Part shown: in pieces, positions 1-5,162 of the stretch
How the letters are laid out: every line of letters begins with the position of its first letter
Numbering within the stretch: position 1 is the stretch's first letter
Made by a program: the position numbers and the translations under genes
Assembly (NCBI GenBank): GCA_947252455.1
Contig: CAMXVQ010000042.1
Location: 1-8,273, forward strand
Length of the DNA stretch: 8,273 bases
From: an uncultured Atopobium sp.
GTDB lineage: Bacteria > Actinomycetota > Coriobacteriia > Coriobacteriales > Atopobiaceae
Direction: 5' to 3'
The notes under the pieces: generated by a model
The model's database searches: none
What the model was told of the DNA's origin: nothing
What the model saw: only the letters and a program-made list of their open reading frames with translations

Positions 1-861
1 TTTTAAAATTGCTGACATAGCTTGAGCAAGTCTTCTCTGACGTTCCCAAATTTGACCCTGTACCTCGTCAAAAGCAGGCGCAACTGATTCGGCAGCAGCG
101 GTGGGCGTAGATGTTCTTCTATCAGAAACCAAATCGCAAATGGACGTATCCGGCTCGTGACCGATTCCTGTAATGACAGGTATTGGAGACGCCGCTACGG
201 CGCGCGCAACACTTTCATCGTTAAAGCACATAAGGTCTTCAAAGGAGCCACCACCTCTCACCAAAAGAATGGCATCGGGCTTTGCCTGTGCAGCTATTGC
301 CAGTGCACGACAAATGGTAGCAGGAGCTTGAGCGCCCTGAACAGAGCACCCTACTGCTTGTATTTCAACTAAAGGATTTCTGCGCGCAAGCGTTCTTTTA
401 ACGTCTTCGATAACGCTTCCAGAAAGCGATGTGCAAACAACGATTCTTGAGCAAAAACGCGGAATAGGGCGTTTGCGCGCATCGGACATCAAACCTTCGG
501 CCTCAAGTTTTTTGGCGAGCTGTGCTACCTGCAGACGTAAAAGACCTTCGCCTGCAACATGAGCAGACGTTATAACAAACGAAAGTTTTCCACTTGCACC
601 ATAAATATTAAAAGAGCCACGAACCTCAAGCTGAAGACCATCTTTCATCTGAAAGTTGCAGGCATTGAAGGTGGATCGCCACATAATGACGTCCATGCTT
701 GATTGTGCGTCTTTAAGCTGAAAGTAACAATGCCCTGAACGAGCGTTAGGACCTCTATAACCACTTACCTCGCCATTGACACACAGAGCAGGCATGGTTT
801 TAACACAGGACTGGGCTTGTGCAACAGCATCACATACAGAAATAGGTTTATCGTTTTCCAT
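1..861 (-). CDS. xseA: Exodeoxyribonuclease VII large subunit, 3' part missing
   Basis: XseA is the catalytic subunit of exonuclease VII, which with several XseB subunits degrades single-stranded DNA into oligonucleotides in repair and recombination. My translation gives 287 residues with no stop before the window edge. Family members have roughly 400-450 residues, so the coiled-coil C-terminal part lies outside. Residues 1 to about 105 form the OB-fold that binds ssDNA (NGEVSGY, then GHCYFQLKD, ending HVAGEGLL). The nuclease domain follows, with D153, the RGGGSFEDL motif (R202) and the GHEPD motif (H235, D238), matching conserved residues of E. coli XseA. The ATG at 859-861 fits the family N-terminus. 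An AAGGAG lies at 874-879, 12 bases upstream, a rather long spacing. The peptidase gene upstream reads the same way, 106 bases away. xseB often follows xseA but would be outside the window. Identification is very secure. Confidence 0.97.
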   Translation of the reverse strand, partial: MENDKPISVCDAVAQAQSCVKTMPALCVNGEVSGYRGPNARSGHCYFQLKDAQSSMDVIMWRSTFNACNFQMKDGLQLEVRGSFNIYGASGKLSFVITSAHVAGEGLLRLQVAQLAKKLEAEGLMSDARKRPIPRFCSRIVVCTSLSGSVIEDVKRTLARRNPLVEIQAVGCSVQGAQAPATICRALAIAAQAKPDAILLVRGGGSFEDLMCFNDESVARAVAASPIPVITGIGHEPDTSICDLVSDRRTSTPTAAAESVAPAFDEVQGQIWERQRRLAQAMSAILK

Positions 862-900
862 ATATCTTATCCACTCCTTATACAATGCTCTACATCGTAT

Positions 901-931
901 TTTATACTGCAGGGCAAGTCGTTATACACAA
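901..931 (-). promoter_or_regulatory. Possible xseA promoter
   Basis: On the minus strand TATAAA (901-906) is preceded by TTGTGT (926-931) with a 19-base spacer, about 40 bases ahead of the xseA start. The -10 element is good, but the spacer is longer than the optimum and the -35 is partial. xseA may instead be read through from the peptidase gene, since I see no clear terminator between them. Confidence 0.3.
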
Positions 932-967
932 GACATGAGTGCCGAAAATCCTTAAGTTCTCCCCCAA

Positions 968-1663
968 CTAATCGCGACTACCCCGTACACGACTTAGCAT
1001 ATAAACCAACTGAAGAATAGAAATAAGTGCAGCTGACACATAGGTAAGCGCTGCGGCAATAAGCACCGAACGCGCGCCTGCTTCGTCGATGGGGGTACCA
1101 GCTTGTCTAAGATATGCCAGAGCTCTTCGCGAAGCATCTATTTCTACAGGAAGCGTAATAATCTGAAAAATCACAACCGCAAAAAAGAGGAGAACGCCAA
1201 ACTGAACAAGCTGAATAACGTTAAGAAAAACACCCATAAACAAAATGACACTCCAGCTGTTTTGCGCAAAATTAACCAAAGGCACGCATAACGAGCGCAA
1301 CTGTGCAAATACAAAACCACGTGCATGTTGTACCGCGTGTCCTGCCTCGTGACAAGCAACCGCAACAGAGGCTACACTTGCTTGCGAAAAGTTAGCAGGG
1401 CTTAAGTGCAAACTATTATCGCGCGGATCAAAATAATCGGTTAAGTCACCATCAACGTGGCCAATGCTCGTAGAAGCACTACCTAAATCAGATAACATAT
1501 TTTGCGCAATTTGCGCGCCTGTTAGGCTAAAAGATGTTTCGATCTGAGACCAACGTGCATACGTTTTTTTAATATAGGATTGAGATAAAGCACCAATGAC
1601 CAGCGAAACAACGACTATGCCCATATAGATTGGATCGAAGCCGAACATATATCCGTATAACAT
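968..1663 (-). CDS. Membrane zinc metallopeptidase, YugP type
   Basis: This is a 231-residue integral membrane protein of the neutral zinc metallopeptidase family typified by B. subtilis YugP (Pfam Zn_peptidase_2). The zinc and catalytic motif HEAGH is at residues 105-109, so His105 and His109 bind zinc and Glu106 is the catalytic base. The family motif LPVEIDASRRAL (residues 171-182) supplies Glu174 as the likely third ligand. A hydrophobic segment lies near residues 10-30. Three more lie near 138-156, 156-172 and 196-225, so the protease motif sits in the stretch between the first and second membrane segments. Length is normal for the family. The ATG start has GAGG at 1669-1672, six bases upstream (1664-1668 plus one). 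The physiological substrate of this family is not well established, so I give no gene symbol. rnd lies 126 bases upstream and xseA downstream, all in one direction. Confidence 0.93.
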   Translation of the reverse strand: MLYGYMFGFDPIYMGIVVVSLVIGALSQSYIKKTYARWSQIETSFSLTGAQIAQNMLSDLGSASTSIGHVDGDLTDYFDPRDNSLHLSPANFSQASVASVAVACHEAGHAVQHARGFVFAQLRSLCVPLVNFAQNSWSVILFMGVFLNVIQLVQFGVLLFFAVVIFQIITLPVEIDASRRALAYLRQAGTPIDEAGARSVLIAAALTYVSAALISILQLVYMLSRVRGSRD

Positions 1664-1711
1664 AAGTACCTCGCAACATTAAAAGCCAATAGATTAAAGT
1701 ATCTAGATTAT

Positions 1712-1742
1712 TTTATACCACATCGTACGGACATTAATGCAA
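1712..1742 (-). promoter_or_regulatory. Possible promoter of the zinc peptidase gene
   Basis: The 126-base gap between rnd and the peptidase gene carries an extended -10 on the minus strand. It reads TGGTATAAAA (1711-1720), with the TG at the right place before TATAAA at 1712-1717. A weak -35 (TTGCAT, 1737-1742) stands 19 bases upstream. An extended -10 can make up for a poor -35. Apart from this I see no terminator or other structure in the gap. Confidence 0.4.
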
Positions 1743-1789
1743 AGCCCAGCAAAGGGTATGTGCACATCATGAGACAAACCATGATTACC

Positions 1790-2920
1790 TTATAAAAGCT
1801 CAACCTTACCATCTTTTACGGTAAGTCCAACCCGACCTTCCATAAGCGCCTGCAGTTTTTTCCCAATCATCTCAAAACGCCAGGAATCAGACAATTGTGT
1901 ATCTGAAACACCACGAACAAAGGCGCATAAATCATCTCGCGTTGCCAAAAGTTGCGTTGCAACACCAGTTTTTTCAGATTGCAATCGAACAAGCGCATAC
2001 ATAAGATCAACAACACTTTCCATCTCCTGAGATGCACGTTCGTGACGTTTTGTAGTTGGATATAATTCACGAGGACACGCCACGCCCTTTTCGATTGCTT
2101 GCAAAAGCGTTTGTTTATCGTCAATAGAAAGCGTATCAACCGAACGAATGCGCTCAAGGCGCTCCATTGTTTTAGGTGCGCTTTTACACAGGTCGATAAC
2201 AATTTCATCGGGAATAACCCATTTGCGTGGAATATCCTTATGTGACGCAATAACATCGCGCCAGATACCAATTTCTCGCGCAATGGCCAGCTGCTTTCTC
2301 GTTAAAGAAGAGATGCGACGCATATGAAGATATGCCTCTTGAGGTTTTTTAATCACATGATGCTCGCTACAAACCTCATGCATTTCTTCCAAAAACCATG
2401 CATAACGCTCTTTTTCTTTCAGTTCGTGTAAAAGCGTGTCATAAATACGCGGCAAATAACGTACATCATCTGCTGCATATTCAAGCTGCTCTTCTGCCAA
2501 AGGGCGACGCGTCCAATCGGTAAGCGATTCGGCTTTTGGCAAATGCACATGACAAAGAGCATCAACCAAAGGCCCATAACCAATCTGAAAACGATGACCC
2601 AAAAATGCTGCAGCAACCTGCGTGTCAAACACCGGTTTTGGAAGGCACGAAAAAATATCATAAATAAGCTCAAGGTCTTGGGAGCACGCATGAAATATTT
2701 TAGTGATCTTTTTATCCAAAAACAGCTTACACAAATCAGTAAGATCAGGTATAGACAACGGATCAACCAGAACTATTTCTGAACGCGTAGCGAGCTGAAT
2801 CAAACAGAGCTTTGGGTAAAAGGTTTTTTCACGCATAAATTCTGTATCAATTGCTAATACATCGCTTTTTGTTGCACGCTCACAAAAACTGGCAAGCTGT
2901 TCATAGGTTTCTATATACAA
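1790..2920 (-). CDS. rnd: Ribonuclease D
   Basis: RNase D is a cytoplasmic 3'-5' exoribonuclease of the DEDDy class that trims the 3' ends of tRNA precursors and other small RNAs. The 376 residues match the E. coli enzyme (375) almost end to end. The catalytic set is visible: D25 and E27 in AIDTEFMREKTFYP, D82 in HACSQDLEL, and Y148 and D152 in EYAADDVRYL. These correspond to D28, E30, D85, Y151 and D155 of E. coli. An HRDC RNA-binding domain spans about residues 208-288 (from LTRKQLAIAREIGIWRD), followed by a second helical region to the C-terminus. The start is TTG. Translation from it reproduces the family N-terminus (MYIETYEQL), there is no in-frame ATG before residue 29, and AGGAG stands at the right distance. 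rnd is first in the leftward run and diverges from the Nudix gene. Confidence 0.97.
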   Translation of the reverse strand: MYIETYEQLASFCERATKSDVLAIDTEFMREKTFYPKLCLIQLATRSEIVLVDPLSIPDLTDLCKLFLDKKITKIFHACSQDLELIYDIFSCLPKPVFDTQVAAAFLGHRFQIGYGPLVDALCHVHLPKAESLTDWTRRPLAEEQLEYAADDVRYLPRIYDTLLHELKEKERYAWFLEEMHEVCSEHHVIKKPQEAYLHMRRISSLTRKQLAIAREIGIWRDVIASHKDIPRKWVIPDEIVIDLCKSAPKTMERLERIRSVDTLSIDDKQTLLQAIEKGVACPRELYPTTKRHERASQEMESVVDLMYALVRLQSEKTGVATQLLATRDDLCAFVRGVSDTQLSDSWRFEMIGKKLQALMEGRVGLTVKDGKVELL

Positions 2921-2930
2921 AAGTTCCCGT

Positions 2931-2935
2931 CTCCT
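2931..2935 (-). promoter_or_regulatory. Ribosome binding site that decides the rnd TTG start
   Basis: AGGAG on the minus strand lies ten bases ahead of the TTG at 2918-2920. It is the only good Shine-Dalgarno in the vicinity. The next in-frame ATG (residue 29) would remove the catalytic D25 and E27, so the TTG start is well supported. Confidence 0.7.
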
Positions 2936-2958
2936 GAAGAATGAATTTTACAAAAACA

Positions 2959-2976
2959 TTGTAATATAGGTTACAA
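2959..2976. promoter_or_regulatory. Perfect inverted repeat between rnd and the Nudix gene
   Basis: TTGTAA-N6-TTACAA is an uninterrupted 6-base dyad in the divergent region, 39 bases from the rnd start codon and about 140 from the Nudix start. It has the size and symmetry of a dimeric repressor site, and its position suits control of rnd transcription. AT-rich DNA makes short dyads by chance, so the operator role is inference. Confidence 0.3.
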
Positions 2977-3046
2977 ATTCAAGCGCCACTCATACGTTTA
3001 AAATCCTAGAATTTCTATGAGACAATCAATAAGCAACACTAATTTT

Positions 3047-3080
3047 ATTACAATAGGTAAGAAAATAAATGTAATACCTA
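3047..3080 (+). promoter_or_regulatory. Interleaved inverted repeats in the Nudix leader
   Basis: Two perfect 6-base arm pairs interlock. ATTACA (3047-3052) pairs with TGTAAT (3070-3075), and TAGGTA (3054-3059) pairs with TACCTA (3075-3080). The order a-b-a'-b' is that of an H-type pseudoknot or of two competing hairpins. It ends 36 bases ahead of the Nudix ATG. I do not recognise a known riboswitch, and no U-run follows. The pairing is visible in the sequence; a role in expression is speculation. Confidence 0.25.
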
Positions 3081-3115
3081 CCAACATTGGCTCACAATTT
3101 ACACAAAGAGGTGCT

Positions 3116-3535
3116 ATGAAAACAATTCATGTTGCAGCAGCTGTTATCGAACACGACGAAAAAGTTTTAGCTGCAAAACGCCTGCAACCTGTTGAGGATC
3201 ACTATTGGGAATTTCCTGGCGGAAAAATAGAAGAAGGCGAAACTCCAGAAGCAGCACTGAGAAGAGAAATTAAAGAAGAGCTTAACATAGAACTTGGATC
3301 TATATGGCCACTTGATTGTATTGAATACGATGTAGACGATACCCATATTGTTCTTCATGCATTTGGCTGCCATTTTCCCTGTGGAGCAACCATAACGCTC
3401 GTGGCACATTCAGAATACACATGGCTTGAATATGGCGACTTACTCACGCTTGATTGGCTCGTGCCCGATAAACAACTAGCCACATCTGTTGGACTTGCCT
3501 GGGGAGAACTATTTTATACCTCTCATGGTTGCTAA
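3116..3535 (+). CDS. Nudix hydrolase, MutT/NudG type
   Basis: This is a 139-residue cytosolic pyrophosphohydrolase of the MutT/NudG subgroup, expected to hydrolyse nucleoside triphosphates such as 8-oxo-dGTP or modified CTP/dCTP to the monophosphate. The Nudix box runs from G36 to I58: GGKIEEGE, then the REIKEELNI end, with E51, E54 and E55 as the metal-binding glutamates. The usual Gly near its end is Asn57. Before the box is the family's AAAVIEHDEKVLAAKR strand and the WEFPGGK turn. After it come HIVLHAF and WLVPDKQLA, like E. coli NudG and MutT. I chose the ATG at 3116 because GAGG stands at 3107-3110 and the domain begins there. An in-frame ATG at 3017 would add 33 residues that match nothing in the family. 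The gene lies 111 bases ahead of thyA in the same direction. Which nucleotide it prefers cannot be read from sequence, so mutT is not assigned firmly. Confidence 0.93.
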   Translation: MKTIHVAAAVIEHDEKVLAAKRLQPVEDHYWEFPGGKIEEGETPEAALRREIKEELNIELGSIWPLDCIEYDVDDTHIVLHAFGCHFPCGATITLVAHSEYTWLEYGDLLTLDWLVPDKQLATSVGLAWGELFYTSHGC

Positions 3536-3592
3536 TGAGCACATACGTAGAGTTGAACTAGAGTTAAAACTGTTTGCACGACATGGTAAAAC

Positions 3593-3609
3593 TTGACAAC
3601 AAAAGTCAA
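3593..3609 (+). other. Small hairpin in the Nudix-thyA gap
   Basis: The 111-base gap between the Nudix gene and thyA contains TTGAC-N7-GTCAA, nested within ATGGT (3583-3587) and ACCAT (3627-3631). The TTGACA at 3593 matches a perfect -35, but no acceptable -10 follows at 16-19 bases. No T-run follows either, so it is not a terminator. The outer arm ends just before the thyA ribosome site (AAAGGAG, 3635-3641). I cannot say whether thyA has its own promoter. Confidence 0.25.
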
Positions 3610-3646
3610 TTTCACGTAAGCCGTAAACCATCACAAAGGAGCACAA

Positions 3647-4495
3647 ATGAGTAAAGCCGATAATCTGTTTATATCGATGTGCAAAGACATCATAGAGCAT
3701 GGAACAACTACTCAAGGAGAAAAAGTCCGTCCGCATTGGGAAGACGGAACAAGCGCTTATACCATTAAAAAATTTGGTGTATGTAATCGCTATGATTTGC
3801 GTGAAGAATTCCCTGCTCTTACGCTGCGCAGAACCGCACTTAAAAGTGCTATGGACGAGATTCTTTGGATTTACCAAAAAAAGTCAAACAATATTCATGA
3901 CCTGCATTCGCATATTTGGGATTCATGGGCCGATGAAACTGGATCAATTGGAAAAGCATACGGGTATCAAATTGGCGTTAAAAACCATTACCCCGAAGGT
4001 GATATGGATCAAATGGATAAAGTCTTATACGACCTTAAACATAATCCTTATTCACGACGTATTATGACGTCAACCTACACCTTTGCTGATTTGTCACAGA
4101 TGAATCTCTATCCTTGTGCTTACAGTGCTATTTATAACGTTACACACGAAGAAGGAAACCCTCAACCAACCCTCAACATGCTTCTCATTCAACGTTCTCA
4201 AGATATATTGGCGGCAAACAACTGGAACGTATGCCAATATGCGATCCTTCTTATGATGGTTGCACAAGTTAATCATATGCAAGCAGGAGAGCTTGTTCAT
4301 ATGATTTCTGACGCACACATTTATGACCGTCATGTTGACATTGTAAAAGAACTTATTACGCGTCCAACCTATCCCGCTCCCCTGGTGCATCTGAATCCTG
4401 ATATTCATAACTTTTATGAATTTACAACTGATGATCTCATCGTTGAAAACTATCAACATGGACCTCAAGTTAAGGGTATTCCTATTGCAGTGTAA
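3647..4495 (+). CDS. thyA: Thymidylate synthase
   Basis: ThyA methylates dUMP to dTMP in the cytosol using 5,10-methylene-tetrahydrofolate, which leaves as dihydrofolate. The 282 residues cover the whole fold. The nucleophile is C157 in LYPCAYSAIYNV. The dUMP phosphate site has R28, the SRR pair R137/R138 and QRSQD (R183, S184). D186 and N194 correspond to E. coli D169 and N177; Asn at the latter favours dUMP over dCMP, which argues against a hydroxymethylase. The tail GIPIAV matches the family C-terminus that closes the active site. The residue after the nucleophile is Ala where E. coli has His, and this PCA form is also found in Firmicutes ThyA. The ATG follows AAAGGAG with a 5-base spacer. 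folA begins 66 bases downstream, as expected for an enzyme whose by-product DHFR must recycle. Confidence 0.98.
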   Translation: MSKADNLFISMCKDIIEHGTTTQGEKVRPHWEDGTSAYTIKKFGVCNRYDLREEFPALTLRRTALKSAMDEILWIYQKKSNNIHDLHSHIWDSWADETGSIGKAYGYQIGVKNHYPEGDMDQMDKVLYDLKHNPYSRRIMTSTYTFADLSQMNLYPCAYSAIYNVTHEEGNPQPTLNMLLIQRSQDILAANNWNVCQYAILLMMVAQVNHMQAGELVHMISDAHIYDRHVDIVKELITRPTYPAPLVHLNPDIHNFYEFTTDDLIVENYQHGPQVKGIPIAV

Positions 4496-4530
4496 CGGTT
4501 GAGTTACCTCGTAACGTTACAAGCACTCAA
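4492..4530 (+). repeat. Alternating GTAAC/GTTAC words between thyA and folA
   Basis: Four 5-base words of alternating orientation lie in 29 bases: GTAAC 4492-4496 (across the thyA stop), GTTAC 4503-4507, GTAAC 4511-4515 and GTTAC 4516-4520. Neighbouring words can pair in several exclusive ways. A separate outer pair, TTGAGT (4499-4504) with ACTCAA (4525-4530), encloses the last two. There is no U-run, so it is not an intrinsic terminator. It may be an intercistronic RNA structure affecting folA translation or message processing, which is inference. Confidence 0.35.
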
Positions 4531-4561
4531 AGTGAAATCTAAACCTATCAAAGGAAATGTA

Positions 4562-5092
4562 ATGATTAAAGCGATCGTTTCTGTTACACAAGACTGGGGT
4601 ATTGGATATAAAGGCGAACTCCTTGTCCCCAACAAAGCTGACATGCAACACTTTGTACGTATGACCACTGGAGCATGCGTTATTATGGGTTCAACAACAT
4701 TTGAAACATTTCCAAAAGGTCCGCTTAAAAATAGACGCAATATCGTCTTAGCGCAAACACATTCCTATGAACGCGAAGGTTTTCCAAAAACTACCTGTAC
4801 AGAGCAAGGAAAATCCGTGCAAAATTACGAGGTATACACATCCACCCAAGAAGCGCTTTCTCACATAAAGCCTGATGAGGATGTTTGGATTATTGGAGGA
4901 GCCTATACCTATCAACAATTTCTTCCCTATTGCACAGAAATCGTAGTCACTAAAAACGACTGCGTACGCCAGGCAGATGCATATTTTCCTAATTTAGACA
5001 AGATGGACGACTGGCGCATAACAAGCACCACAGAAGGCGGCGTAACTTCTGAAGGTGTGCACTTTTCATTTGTAACATACCAACATGTATAA
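4562..5092 (+). CDS. folA: Dihydrofolate reductase
   Basis: DHFR reduces dihydrofolate to tetrahydrofolate with NADPH and is the target of trimethoprim. The 176-residue protein shows the family order: MIKAIVSV first strand, WGIGYKG loop, catalytic acid D27 in ADMQHF, CVIMG with T46, LKNRRNIVL (R58 as the folate-carboxylate arginine), and WIIGGAYTYQQFLP with Gly112-Gly113 at the cofactor. Two usual residues are absent. The LPW of the active-site lid reads LLV, so Trp22 of E. coli is Val22. The MGR that binds the NADPH 2'-phosphate reads MGS (Ser44). The ATG at 4562 is preceded by AAAGGA (4550-4555) at 6 bases. A TTG at 4499 is in frame but lies only four bases after the thyA stop, has no ribosome site and would add 21 residues foreign to the family. 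folA is presumably co-transcribed with thyA. Confidence 0.96.
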   Translation: MIKAIVSVTQDWGIGYKGELLVPNKADMQHFVRMTTGACVIMGSTTFETFPKGPLKNRRNIVLAQTHSYEREGFPKTTCTEQGKSVQNYEVYTSTQEALSHIKPDEDVWIIGGAYTYQQFLPYCTEIVVTKNDCVRQADAYFPNLDKMDDWRITSTTEGGVTSEGVHFSFVTYQHV

Positions 5093-5162
5093 CTCTCACC
5101 TTTAACTTAAGCGTTAGAGTTTAGATCATAATCGATAGGCGCGCCTTTTTCTTACCCTTTTA
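5093..5162. other. Convergent gap between folA and cca, no clear terminator
   Basis: These 70 bases separate the convergent ends of folA and cca, where a two-way terminator would be expected. I see only weak candidates. The palindrome AGGCGCGCCT (5137-5146) runs into five T, but its possible stem is only about three pairs. A bulged pairing of AACTC with GAGTT encloses TAAC/GTTA and has no following T-run. Termination here remains unproven. Confidence 0.25.

Noticed and set aside
3017..3115. Upstream in-frame ATG that would extend the Nudix protein by 33 residues
   Set aside because: No ribosome site precedes it, the added residues match no Nudix N-terminus, and the ATG at 3116 has GAGG at the right distance.
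3593..3621. TTGACA as a thyA promoter -35
   Set aside because: The -35 is perfect, but the sequence 16-19 bases downstream has no acceptable -10, and the TTGAC is explained as one arm of a small dyad.
4094..4468. 124-codon open frame on the minus strand opposite thyA, and a similar one at 3509-3877
   Set aside because: Both are antisense to conserved coding sequence, with no family resemblance.
4499..4561. In-frame TTG that would extend DHFR by 21 residues
   Set aside because: It lies four bases after the thyA stop without its own ribosome site. The ATG at 4562 has AAAGGA and begins exactly at the family N-terminus.
5137..5150. AGGCGCGCCT followed by T5 as a two-way terminator
   Set aside because: Once a loop is allowed the stem has about three pairs, too weak for an intrinsic terminator; kept only as a note in the gap entry.
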